A stretch of DNA of 64,000 nucleotides from positions 10,686,303 to 10,750,302 of the forward strand of contig CM019704.1 in NCBI GenBank assembly GCA_009760885.1, given 5' to 3'. Each line of letters starts with the position of its first letter. Position 1 is the stretch's first letter. The notes below the pieces were generated by a model. It worked only from the letters and a program-made list of their open reading frames with translations, made no database searches and was not told the DNA's origin. The position numbers were made by a program, and so were the translations under genes. This document shows, one piece after another, positions 35,205-46,065 of the stretch. The DNA is from Achatina immaculata (taxonomy: Eukaryota > Mollusca > Gastropoda > Stylommatophora > Achatinidae).

Positions 35205-35821
35205 TGTGGTATATATGATAGTAGATGGAGAACTAAGACTATATGTGATAGTAGATGGAGAACTAAGACTATATGTGATAGTAGATGGAGAACTAAGACT
35301 ATATGTGATAGTAGATGGAGAACTAAGACTATATGTGATAGTAGATGGAGAACTAAGACTATATGTGATAGTAGATGGAGAACTAAGACTATATGTGATA
35401 GTAGATGGAGAACTAAGACTATATGTGATAGTAGATGGAGAACTAAGACTATATGTGATAGTAGATGGAGAACTAAGACTATATGTGATAGTAGATGGAG
35501 AACTAAGACTATATGTGATAGTAGATGGAAACTAAGACTATATGTGATAGTAGATGGAGAACTAAGACTATATGTGATAGTAGATGGAGAACTAAGACTA
35601 TATGTGATAGTAGATGGAGAACTAAGACTATATGTGATAGTAGATGGAGAACTAAGACTATATGTGATAGTAGATGGAGAACTAAGACTATATGTGATAG
35701 TAGATGGAGAACTAAGACTGTATGTGATAGTAGATGGAGAACTAAGACTATATGTGATAGTAGATGGAGAACTAAGACTATATGTGATAGTAGATGGAGA
35801 ACTAAGACTATATGTGATAGA
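35205..35821 (+). repeat. Nearly perfect 30-bp minisatellite, block 2
   Basis: About 20 copies of the same unit, almost all of the ACTATATG type, with a single G deleted at about 35530 that switches the artefactual reading frames. Confidence 0.96.
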
Positions 35822-36735
35822 TATTGGTCTGAACTGTGATAAACAAGACACAAAGATAGTGGTCTACAGACTGATAAATAAGACACAAAGATATTGGTCT
35901 ACAGACAGTAATAAGACATAAAGATAGTGGTCCAGAGCGGTAGGTACAAAGATAATAGTCTACAGACCGTGACAAATAAGACACAAAGATATTGGTCTAC
36001 AGACTGTGATAAATAAGACACAAAGATAGTGTTCTACAGACTGTGATAAATAAGACACAAAGATAGTGTTCTACAGACTGTGATAAATAAGACACAAAGA
36101 TGGTGGTCTACAGACTGTGATAAATAAGACACAAAGATATTGGTCTACAGACTGTGATAAATAAGACACAAAGATATTGGTCTACAGACTGTGATAAATA
36201 AGACGCAAAGATAATGGTCTACAGACTGTGATAAACAAGACACAAAGATAATGGTCTACAGACTATGACAAATAAGACACAAAGATAATGGTCTACAGAC
36301 TGTGACAAATAAGACACAAAGATAATAGTCTACAGACTGATAAATAAGACACAAAGATAATAGTCTACAGACTGTAATAAATAAGACACAAAGATAATGG
36401 TCTACAGACTCTAATAAATAAGACACAAAGATAATGGTCTACAGACTGTAATAAATAAGACTCAAAGATAATGGTCTACAGACTGTAATAAATAAGATAC
36501 AAAGATAGTGGTCTACAGACTGTAATAAATAAGACACAAAGATAGTAGTCTACAGACTGTAATAAATAAGACACAAAGATAGTGGTCTACAGACTGTAAT
36601 AAATAAGACACAAAGATAGTGGTCTACAGACTGTAATAAATAAGACACAAAGATAGTGGTCTACAGACTGTAATAAATAAGACACAAAGATAGTGGTCTA
36701 CAGACTGTAATAAATAAGACACAATGGTCTAGAGA
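35822..36735 (+). repeat. 37-bp minisatellite
   Basis: About 24 copies of ACTGTGATAAATAAGACACA plus AAGATAGTGGTCTACAG. The early part uses GTGATAAA and the later part GTAATAAA, so two subtypes expanded in sequence. Confidence 0.94.
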
Positions 36736-36906
36736 CATGTGACAGCAGTTGGGGCACAGATATACTGGTCTACTAATGTTATATTAATACATTTGTAATG
36801 CACATCGTTTCATGAGCGCCATCAGCTCTGCTGGCCCCTACCCATTGCCCAGTGACTGATTATGGAGTTTTTGTTGGCACTTGCTAATCATAAATTTATT
36901 TTTCAG
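36736..36906 (+). other. Intron end before exon E
   Basis: Unique sequence ending AAATTTATTTTTCAG, a strong acceptor. Confidence 0.6.
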
Positions 36907-37490
36907 ATAAGACTGCAGGCAGCAGCAGCAGCTACCAGCGCTCATCTTCTGTCAAACCACATCACCAACACAGCAAGACTCAGCAACAGCAACATGGAAT
37001 AGCTGTTGGCAGCGTTATACAAGCATCGCCGTCTATAGCTGTTGGCAATGTTATACAAGCATCGCCGTCTTTAGCCGTTGGCAGCGTTATACAAGCATCG
37101 CCATCTATAGCCGTTGGAAATGTTATACAAGCTTCACCATCTATAGCTGTTCCTATACCTTCTTGCTCTGCCGCCCAGCTGTGCTCAAGCCAGGCTATTT
37201 TTAAACCCGGAGGGACGTTCAGCTTGGCCGCGGCGGGCGTCGGAGGAAAATTGACTATGCAACCCGTGTCCCTTAAGTTTCCTATCGGTGTCAGTCAGGC
37301 GGGTCTGGCTGCCCTGACATCTGGCAAATCCCAGCAGCAGCAGCAGCAGTCCCAGCACACAATTTTAGTTGCTGCTGCCAGCGCAGCTTCTGAAGATATA
37401 GACCCTGCCTCCATTCGAGTTCCAGGAAAGACAGACATACACTTACAATCCCAGATATCCAACTCTGCTACAGGAAATCTCATATCCTAG
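36907..37490 (+). CDS. Exon E, C-terminal coding exon with in-frame repeats and stop
   Basis: The frame starting at 36909 is open for about 190 codons to TAG at 37488-37490. It encodes a polyserine/Gln/His-rich start, five near-copies of a 12-residue motif (IAVGSVIQASPS, 36 bp each, 37000-37155), then FKPGGTFSLAAAGVGGKL, VSLKFPIGVSQAGLAALTS, a short polyglutamine, and an end reading SNSATGNLIS. Exon D ends in phase 0. The obvious acceptor at 36906 would put exon E in another frame that stops after 31 codons (at 37000). Using the next AG (36911) restores the long frame. So either the acceptor is the second AG, both are used, or a small exon is missing. The protein family is unknown. Confidence 0.78.
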
Positions 37491-38025
37491 CATCAGCCGA
37501 CAGTGAGGACTTTCCGTTGTGATTCTCCATGGGCGAGCGGCCCACATGCTGGGAATAATTTATCTCTTGTGTGTTTAGGTCTTTCAAGTTGACAAGTCAG
37601 TCATGACGCTGGTCATAAAACAGTTTGAATGTACATTTGTATCATAAAACATGTTGATATTACAAGGTGTGACAAGCAATACATCATGAGAGAGGAACAT
37701 TGAGGGCAGGTAATCAAAATGTCCCATGTGATTGTAGAAATGTAAGTCCAATGAGAGCTTTAGAATTGTTGCAATTTTTATTGTATAACTGATCACCATT
37801 TGTTGGGTTAGCTCCCTCAGATTTTGTGTCTTAAGCCAGACAAAGCCATTTTTGACCTTGTTGAGCTGGAAATGTGCAGTGCAATATTATGTCTGTTAGC
37901 AGAGTGGATCATGTCCTACGTCCGTGTCACAGCATTCATCATATCAAGTATTTATTTAATACAAAATGTTTGTGTTATTTAGTAGATCTACACTTGCAGC
38001 ATGTTGCACACAATATTGAGTAGGG
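37491..38025 (+). other. Probable 3' untranslated region
   Basis: Sequence directly after the stop of the plus-strand gene. No canonical AATAAA was found until about 40521, so the cleavage site is not defined. No ORF or repeat of note. Confidence 0.4.
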
Positions 38026-38880
38026 AGGTTTATGTGAAGGGGGTGTCGATTGTTGAGAAAGATTTATATGAAGGGGGTGTCAAGTGTTGAGAAAGGTTTA
38101 TATGAAAGGAGTGTCAAGTGTTGAGAAAGGTTTATATGAAGGGGGTGTCAAGTGTTGAGAAAGGTTCATATGAAGGGAATGTCAAGAGATGAGAAATATT
38201 TATATGAAGGGGGTGTCAAGTGTTGAGAAAGGTTTATATGAAGGGGATGTCAAGTGTTGAGAAAGGTTTATATGAAGGGGGTGTCAAGTGTTGAGAAAGG
38301 TTTATATGAAGGGGGTGTCAAGTGTTGAGAAAGGTTTATATGAAGGGGGTGTCAAGTGTTGAGAAAGGTTTATATGAAGGGGGTGTCAAGTGTTGAGAAA
38401 GGTTTATATGAAGGGAATGTCAAGAGATGAGAAATATTTATATGAAGGGGGTGTCAAGTATTGAGAAAGGTTTATATGAAGGGGATGTCAAGTGTTGAGA
38501 AAGGTTTATATGAAGGGGATGTCAAGTGTTGAGAAAGGTTTATATGAAGGGAGTGTCAAGTGTTGAGAAAGGTTTATATGAAGGGGGTGTCAAGTGTTGA
38601 GAAAGGTTTATATGAAGGGAGTGTCAAGTGTTGAGAAAGGTTTATATGAAGGGAGTGTCAAGTGTTGAGAAAGGTTTATATGAAGGGGGTGTCAAGTGTT
38701 GAGAAAGGTTTATATGAAGGGGATGTCAAGTGTTGAGAAAGGTTTATATGAAGGGGATGTCAAGTGTTGAGAAAGGTTTATATGAAGGGGATGTCAAGTG
38801 TTGAGAAAGGTTTATATGAATGGGATGTCAAGAGATATTTATATGAAGGGGGTGTCGATTGTGAAAAAAGGTTTAAATGA
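38026..38880 (+). repeat. 34-bp minisatellite
   Basis: About 25 copies of GGTTTATATGAAGGGGGTGT plus CAAGTGTTGAGAAA, with a purine-rich plus strand. Variants GGGGAT/GGGAGT are scattered, and a double unit with AAGAGATGAGAAATATT recurs. Confidence 0.94.
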
Positions 38881-39750
38881 AGGGAATGTAGATTGTTGAT
38901 TTACCTCATAGAGTATGTTATTGAGCAAATCCAAGGCAACGACCATCAAGTCATGACGTATGGTTTCAGTTTCTGTGCAAATTTTTTATGTTTCTTATGA
39001 TCAGGGATGAATATTTTGGGGTCAGTAAAATGTCGATGTGTTTTGCTCAAGCGAACAAAAAATCTGCAGCTCAGTGGGGCGCCGCCATCTCATTGTCTGA
39101 AATAGTGTCTCTTGAATTTTTTTTTTTCTTCTGTTTGTGAGTGCCAAGTTTGATAAATCTTTTGATTCATTCTTTCAGCGATTCATGTATCTTGTACACC
39201 AGGAATCATTGCATTAACTCTAGCTTATCCATGGCTGTATGGGCAGTTGTTAGATTCTAGCAGCCCATAAGACAAGGATTACAATTTTTTATAATTTTTT
39301 ATAAATAGGAAACTACGAGGCTTTGGTATAGTAAGGTATAGTAAGGTATAGTTACATAAGACAAGGAAACTTACTGCAGTGCCCAGGTGTTAGAAGATGG
39401 ACTGGTGTTTTGTTCTTGAGGGGTGAGAAAAGTTCAGTTTGTAGAAATTTCAGCAAAAACAGAGCACATACCCCAACAAGAACTTCCAGCCAGCAGTGAG
39501 ATCTGTAACAGCAACAATGACAACAACAACAACAGCCTGAAAGCATGTTACTGCTTGACATTGTTTTCTTTTCAACCTGCTTTTTGCTGGTATACAGGGG
39601 AAATAATTCTACTGAACCTGAATTAATTTGAAACATTCATCAGTTTTGAAAATATTTTATGGAGATAATTATCATTTAAAATTATTACCTTGAATGTTGA
39701 AGACATTTGGCTTTGTGACATGGAGTTTATGTAAATTGAGGATAATTTTT
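38881..39750 (+). other. Unannotated stretch
   Basis: No convincing gene. Contains a short AAC/AAT repeat near 39505 and A/T runs. Open frames here are short and lack coding character. Confidence 0.4.
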
Positions 39751-39753
39751 TTG

Positions 39754-40010
39754 CTATAATTCTCCTGCCTTCAGCTTTTTTTTCCCTGCTCTTGCCCAGG
39801 TGAGCCCTCTATTGCTCAACATCCTCTCTGTTGTTCTTCTCCATGTCTCCTTTGATCTACCCTTACTTCTGTTCCCCTGTGGTGTCCGTCTTAGTGCTAT
39901 TTTTGGTAGAGAGTCATCAGTCATCCGGAGCTCATGTCCCAACCATTGCCAGCATCTTTCCTCAGTAATTGATATCAGTGGTTTCATCTACATTTCTGTC
40001 ATCATGGTGT
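39754..40010 (-). mobile_element. Fragment of a fourth non-LTR element (C-terminus)
   Basis: Minus-strand peptide ERCWQWLGHELRMTDDSLPK followed by IALRRTPQGNRSKGRSKETW matches the conserved C-terminal pattern of RTE/CR1-type ORFs (WLGHVLRM.DDRLPK, then G.R.RGRP..TW). Only about 80 codons remain. Confidence 0.78.
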
Positions 40011-40705
40011 TATTTCTTATGGTCAAGAGAGAGAGAGAGATTGAATGCAACATTCCAAGCATTTCTGGAATATACTCTTTTACTTATGATTTCGCTCTCC
40101 TCCATCAGGATACACGAACACGATGGCTTAACAGTGAGCTGGTCACTGGTCCTCCATCCAACTGTCCTTGAACAGTGACTGAAAAAGCAGTGTCTGCCCA
40201 GCATGTCTTGTGGCATCATCACCTGTCCACTTGTCGCAATCTGAAGCCACCATGTGTATTCATGTCTTCCATCAGAATTTCAATATTTTCTCATTGATTG
40301 GCCTATCTTTCTCTTTTTTAGTATTTGAGCATTAGCATTGTGGTCTTGTGTGTGCCTGACCCATTTTCAGATTCTTTGTTTTCTCAGCTATCACATTGTC
40401 TTGCTCGCTTGGAGCAAGCTGGGCTCTCTGTTACTGTGTTGTTCATGAGCAGAATGTTCTCCAGATTTCTTGTTTCTGGCCAAACATGATTTCAGAACAT
40501 GACTTCCGTTTGGTTTAAATAATAAATATCTGGTGTGTAGTAATTCTTCTGATGATTTTCACACGTTCATTTAGCAGGTAGCAGGACCCTTTTCTAGATC
40601 AGTCAGTGAACTTGATTAAAATACAGTTTATAAAACAGCAGAATGATCAAAAGTAATTCATTTCTTCTTGTCTAGAAAGTAATGACATCAAGCCAGGCAT
40701 TCTTC
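40011..40705 (+). other. Unannotated stretch
   Basis: Nothing recognisable apart from a (GA)n run near 40027 and an AATAAA at 40521-40526. Confidence 0.4.
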
Positions 40706-40880
40706 TGTTCTTGATAAGAGCTGACAGATGATTTCTTGATAAGAGCTGACGGATGATTTCTTGATAAAAGCTGACAGATGATTTCTTGATAAGAGCTGAC
40801 AGATGATTTCTTGATAAGAGCTGACAGATGATTTCTTGATAAGAGCCGACAAATGATTTCTTGATAAGAGCTGACAGATC
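40706..40880 (+). repeat. 25-bp minisatellite
   Basis: Seven copies of GATGATTTCTTGATAAGAGC plus TGACA. Confidence 0.9.
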
Positions 40881-41239
40881 ATACATCAACCTGGATCAGT
40901 CAGCATTTTCTGCGTGTGAGTTTTCCAAATGATCTCAAAAATTTTCTGTAACATTTTATTTTATTTTTTTTAATAAGGCAGATGTGTGGAGTTTGGACAG
41001 TGCTAAGTTGGAATTTTTGATGACATTGACATCACAGGTTGTTCCCTCTTCTTCAGCGTTCTGATGCTGGATCATACTAAATCTGGAACTCAGTCTGTGA
41101 GCTATTTTCCTGAGTTTTCTGTGGTGACAAGTTGAAGAGAGAAGACATATTTGATGATTGTGAAAGGGACTGTACGAAAAGTTTTGTTACAAAATTGTAG
41201 GTAACAACAGCATGACTTGTTTACGAAACAAAATCTGTG

Positions 41240-41425
41240 ATCATAAAAAAGTATATTGATGTGCATGTGAGCAGCGTACAGAAAGATGTTATTTCAGATT
41301 TGTATGTGAGCACTGTATGGAAAAATGTTATTTCAGATTTGTATGTGAGCAGCATATGGAAAGATGTGATTTCAGCTTTGTATGTGAGCAGCATATGGAA
41401 AGATATAATTTCAGATTTAACATGA
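41240..41425 (+). repeat. 45-bp minisatellite
   Basis: About four copies of a unit containing GTATGTGAGCAGCATATGGA and AAGATGTNATTTCAGATTT. The multiple-of-three unit gives an artefactual ORF. Confidence 0.88.
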
Positions 41426-41509
41426 GAGAAGAGAGTGAGCCAGGTTAATCTCAAAGGTCATGTTTCATCAGAACCATGAATAGCAGTACAAAGGGGGAAG
41501 GGGGAAAGA

Positions 41510-41880
41510 AAGACAAGCAGGCATAAAGCTGGCCTCATCAGTAGAAAAGACAAACAGGCATAAAACTGGCCTCATCATTAGAAAAGACAAGCAGGCATAA
41601 AGCTGGCCTCATCAGTAGAAAAGACAAACAGGCATAAAACTGGCCTCATCATTAGAAAAGACAAGCAGGCATAAAGCTGACCTCATCAGTAGAAAAGACA
41701 AACAGGCATAAAGCTGACCTCATCAGTAGAAAAGACAATCAGGCATAAAGCTGGCCTCATCAGTAGAAAAGACAATCAGGTATAAAGCTGGCCTCATCAG
41801 TAGAAAAGACCAGCAGGTATAAAACTGGCCTCATCAGTAGAAAAGACAAGCAGGCATAAAACTGGCCTCATCAGCGTCTG
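41510..41880 (+). repeat. 37-bp minisatellite
   Basis: About ten copies of AAAAGACAAGCAGGCATAAA plus GCTGGCCTCATCAGTAG, with alternating AAGCAG/AAACAG forms. Confidence 0.93.
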
Positions 41881-41921
41881 ACATGTGACAGCTCAAGCAA
41901 AATGTGCTCTGATATCATGCA

Positions 41922-42442
41922 GGTGCCTTCTCTCTGGTACCTTCTCTCTGGTACCTTCTCTCAGGTGCCTTCTCTCAGGTGCCTTCTCTCTGGTACCTTC
42001 TCTCAGGTGCCTTCTCTCTGGTGCCTTCTCTCTGGTACCTTCTCTCAGGTGCCTTCTCTCTGGTGCCTTCTCTCTGGTACCTTCTCTCTGGTGCTTTCTC
42101 TCAGGTGCCTTCTCTCTGATACCTTCTCTCAGGTGCTTTCTCTCAGGTACCTTCTCTCAGGTACCTTCTGTCAGGTGCCTTCTCTCTGGTAACATCTCTT
42201 GGGTACCTTCTCTCTGGTACCTTCTGTCAGGTGCCTTCTCTCTGGTAACATCTCTTGGGTACCTTCTCTCTGGTACCTTCTGTCAGGTGCCTTCTCTCTG
42301 GTAACATCTCTTGGGTACCTTCTCTCTGGTACCTTCTGTCAGGTGCCTTCTCTCTGGTAACATCTCTTGGGTACCTTCTCTCTGGTACCTTCTGTCAGGT
42401 GCCTTCTCTCTGGTAACATCTCTTGGGTGCCTTCTCTCTGGT
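41922..42442 (+). repeat. 14-bp minisatellite with higher-order structure
   Basis: About 37 copies of GGTACCTTCTCTCT and close variants (GGTGCC, TCTCAG, TCTGTC). The right half is a higher-order repeat of four monomers containing GGTAACATCTCTTG, about 56 bp per set. Confidence 0.93.
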
Positions 42443-42561
42443 ACAGTAGGGCTTTTTTTGCTGTTTTTTTTTTTTATTGAAAATTTGATGAAAGGCTACA
42501 TTCTTCTTAACCAGGTGTGTCAGCTTCTTTCATCACCTGCTGTAGGAGCTGCAGGTAAACA

Positions 42562-42935
42562 GTGTGACTAGCCAGACTAAAGAGAATAATCAGCTTGATA
42601 GAAGTCAAGGTTAAGATTGTGACTAGCCAGACTAAAGAGAATAATCAGCTTGATAGAAGTCAAGGTTAAGATTGTGACTAGCCAGACTAAAGAGAATAGT
42701 CAGCTTGATAGAAGTCAAGGTTAAGATTGTGACTAGCCAGACTAAAGAGAATAATCAGCTTGATAGAAGTCAAGGTTAAGATTGTGACTAGCCAGACTAA
42801 AGAGAATAATCAGCTTGATAGAAGTCAAGGTTAAGATTGTGACTAGCCAGACTAAAGAGAATAGTTCGCTTGATAGAAGTCAAGGTTAAGATTGTGATTA
42901 GCCAGACTAAAGAGAATAATCAGCTTGATGGAAGT
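42562..42935 (+). repeat. 55-bp minisatellite
   Basis: Seven copies of a unit starting TGACTAGCCAGACTAAAGAG and ending TCAAGGTTAAGATTG. Confidence 0.93.
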
Positions 42936-43079
42936 GACATTGCTTCTTCTTTTATAAGTGTGTGCTGTATTTTCACAGATATAACATGTGTATGCCATAT
43001 AACATATGTATGTGAAAAATACATTTTTTTTTCTTTTTTAAAAAAATTAATTGGTATAAATCACACTCATGTATAACAC

Positions 43080-43225
43080 ACAGGTATGTGCATATGAGTG
43101 TATGTATGTATGTATGCATATATGTGTGTGTATGTATGTGTTTGTGTGTGTGGATGCTTGCATGCATACAGACACTTATGCCATGTATGTTATATATGTA
43201 CATGTGTATGTGTTAGAGAGAGAGG
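43080..43225 (+). repeat. TATG/TGTG microsatellite region
   Basis: Imperfect (TATG)n and (TG)n repeats followed by a short (GA)n. Confidence 0.85.
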
Positions 43226-43237
43226 GAAAGAATTATA

Positions 43238-43425
43238 GTTTCATCTTACTCTTCACAACAGTTCTCTTACAATCTTACTCTTCACAACAGTTCTCTCACA
43301 ATCTTATTCTTCACAACAGTTCTCTCACAATCTTACTCTTCACAACAGTTCTCTCATAATCTTACTCTTCACAACGGTTCTCTCACAATCTTACTCTTCA
43401 CAACGGTTCTCTCACAATCTTACAC
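43238..43425 (+). repeat. 29-bp minisatellite
   Basis: Six to seven copies of CTTACTCTTCACAACAGTTC plus TCTCACAAT. Confidence 0.92.
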
Positions 43426-43569
43426 AGACCATTGCAGATGTAAAAAACATAGAGGTGTAGCACATGAAGTGACCGAGTTTCTCCTCCATATATCAAAAGT
43501 TGCTTCTGACAGCGCACACTCAAGAATGTCCAGTCCATATTTTATCTAGTTTGGACAAAAGAGTCTCAG

Positions 43570-43802
43570 TCTTAGAAACAAGATTTGTGGAAACAGAAGA
43601 GAGAGATGTTAGTCCTAGAAACAAGATTTGTGGAAACAGAAGAGAGAGATGTTAGTCCTAGAAACAAGATTTGTGGAAACAGAAGAGAGAGATGTTAGTC
43701 CTAGAAACAAGATTTGTGGAAACAGAAGAGAGAGATGTTAGTCCTAGAAACAAGATTTGTGGAAACAGAAAAGAGAGATGTTAGTCCTAGAAACAAGATT
43801 TG
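43570..43802 (+). repeat. 43-bp minisatellite
   Basis: Five to six copies of GTTAGTCCTAGAAACAAGAT plus TTGTGGAAACAGAAGAGAGAGAT. Confidence 0.93.
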
Positions 43803-44170
43803 GGAAAATCGAGAAACACAACCAAATTATGAGAGAGAAAAAAACCCAGTTACCCTCTAATAAAAGTGATCTCTGTAATATTTTTTTTATCTGTTGTTCA
43901 CTGAAAGACTGTGGACCAGACCACAATTGATATTTTATTCATAAACTTCTACAGTCTGTACAAAAGTTTGTGTATCACGCATGTGGGCATAATGTGCAAG
44001 GTGGTCCATGGTTTGTAAAAAAATGTGTACGATCCATGATTATATCTATGGAAATATGATAATTAAGTGAGATTGTTATGAAAGTTTGATAGCAGAATTC
44101 TTTGATGTTTTCATCGTATGAATTGTCTCCTAAAGCAACAGCTTCATGACAGTGTCAGGTTTTGACATCA
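43803..44170 (+). other. Unannotated stretch
   Basis: AT-rich intergenic DNA with no gene or repeat I can support. Confidence 0.4.
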
Positions 44171-44462
44171 GGCAAATCATGGACTGATTGAAGCCAATCA
44201 TGGGCTGATTGAAGCCAATCATGGACTGATTGAAGCCAATCATGGGCTGATTGAAGCCAATCATGGACTGATTGAAGCCAATCATGGGCTGATTAAAACC
44301 AGTCATGGGCTAATCAAAGTGAGTTATGGACTGATCAAAGCCAGTCATGGCCTGATCAAAGCCAGTCATGGCCTGATCAAAGCCAGTCATGGCCTGATCA
44401 AAGCCAGTCATGGCCTGATCAAAGCCAGTCATGGCCTGATCAAAGCCAGTCATGGACTGATG
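44171..44462 (+). repeat. 21-bp minisatellite with two subtypes
   Basis: About 13 copies. The left half is CTGATTGAAGCCAATCATGG plus A/G; the right half is CTGATCAAAGCCAGTCATGG plus C. The unit has dyad character (TGATTG/CAATCA). Confidence 0.92.
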
Positions 44463-44629
44463 GCAAGTTTTTGTTTGAGGAAGTTTTTTAAGAGCTTGTA
44501 TACAGATATTGAGACAAAACTTCAGCTGATGCTTGTTGTAAATTTTGGTGAAATTATATAGAACCAGACATGCTGCTGTGTCTAAAAAGTTCAGTGAATG
44601 CTATCAGAAAACAAACAAGACAGAAGATA

Positions 44630-45350
44630 CAAATAGTTTACCTTTATTGGCCTTCATAATAATCGCCATCTTCTGCCAACCTTCACAACACACTTTTGGC
44701 AGTGTTCATAAAGCTTCTGGAAACTGTCAGCAAAGGCCTCTTTAGGAATTGATCACAGAACACCTGTCACACGTTCTTGGATTGCTGTCAAGTTTCCCAT
44801 AGTGTGTGCCTTTCAAGATGCTTTTCAGGCGGGGAAACAGAAAGAAGTCCGCAGGTGGCAGATCAGGGGAGTACGGTGGATGACAGAGAACAGGTACGCC
44901 ACGCTGAGCCAAGAACAGGCGCACATGGATCATGTCTGTGTTTCTGCTTGTCAACGGCCGTCCCAAATGTGGCTCATCCTCAGTTGTTTCCTTCCCGTCG
45001 TGAAAGCATTTGAACCGGTCGTAAACACATTTTCTGCTCACGGCTTCCATCCCGCACACTTGCACCAACATTTCAAGCGTCTCTGTCACCATTTTCCCCA
45101 GTTTGTAGCAGAACTTGATGTTCACTCATTGCTCCATTGCACTGTGACCGTACCTCTCACACTGACTACACTCAACTTCCCACAGCGGGTTTACCCTGTT
45201 GGTCATGTGTACTCCACACTAGGTGGTGCTTCTCCACATGTCTCTGGATGTGCATGGCCACATACCTGGCCCGTGTTGCCGTTGAGATATCAGACTATTC
45301 ACCAAACTTTCTACACACACCTCATACATCACTATTGGCTTCTGAGTTTT
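44630..45350 (-). mobile_element. Internally deleted mariner remnant
   Basis: Minus-strand sequence encodes the N-terminal mariner HTH part (VSRKCVYDRFKCFHDGKETT, then DEPHLGRPLTS). It passes without the central catalytic region directly to the C-terminal part (VLCHPPYSPDLPPADFFLFP, then RLKSILKGTHYG). A further C-terminal piece (CCEGWQKMAIIMKANKG) is visible near 44650-44700. Roughly half the transposase is missing, so it is non-autonomous. The ends are uncertain. Confidence 0.82.
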
Positions 45351-45679
45351 AAAAAGTCTGAATCACTCTATGCATTCAGTCAGTGTTCATTAATCAGTCA
45401 GCATTTCATGTTTTTTAATTTGTATAGTCTGTCATGTATCAATCTTGATTTAACAGATTTAACCATTACTAGTAGTTCTGAATCAAATTGACCATGCCAT
45501 TTTATCAGCAAGCAAATTTCCATAATCAAAGTAACCAGTACTGTCATGTCAGATAGAGGTAAACTGTATTGAGACTATTTTTCTTGAAACTTTTTTTTTC
45601 CTGTTTCTTCTTTCTTGTATGAAACAAACTTATCTTTTTTTTTCTTGCTTGAATTTTGAACAAGGGACACTTGTCTGTA
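45351..45679 (+). other. Unannotated stretch
   Basis: AT-rich, with a T9 and several T runs. No gene. Confidence 0.4.
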
Positions 45680-46065
45680 GTGAATTGTATGTAGAAGTGC
45701 AAGGTACTAGTCTGTAGTGAGTTGTATAGTAGGAGTGTGAGGTGCTGGTATATAGTGAGTTGTATAATAGAAGTGTGAGGTAATGGTATGTAGTGAGTTG
45801 TATAATAGAAGTGTGAGGTAATGGTATGTAGTGAGTTGTATAATAGAAGTGTGAGGTAATGGTATGTAGTGAGTTGTATAGTAGAAGTGTGAGGTAAAGG
45901 TATGTAGTGAGTTTTATAGTAGAAATGTGAGGTAATAGTAGGTAGTATGTTGTAATGTGAAATAATGGTATGTAGTAAATTGTATAGTAGAAGTGTGAGG
46001 TAATTGTAAGTAGTATGTTGTAGTGTGAGGTAATGGTATGTAGTGAGTTGTATAGTAGATACATT
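45680..46065 (+). repeat. 38-bp minisatellite
   Basis: About nine copies of GGTAATGGTATGTAGTGAGT plus TGTATAATAGAAGTGTGA. Two units are shortened (TAGTATGTTGTAGTGTGAGG). Confidence 0.92.

Noticed and set aside
34745..35851. 368-codon minus-strand ORF
   Set aside because: Combines 30-bp array frames with antisense retrotransposon sequence.
35822..36735. Possible third splice-acceptor array (units end CTACAG before exon E)
   Set aside because: Units lack a pyrimidine tract before the AG, and homology to the exon E start is limited to ATAAGAC, which could be chance.
41885..42304. 139-codon Leu/Ser-rich ORF that looks like a membrane protein
   Set aside because: A 14-bp repeat read through; hydrophobicity comes from CTTCTCTCTGGT units.
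45630..46064. 144-codon minus-strand Tyr/Thr-rich ORF
   Set aside because: Caused by the 38-bp minisatellite; no coding features.
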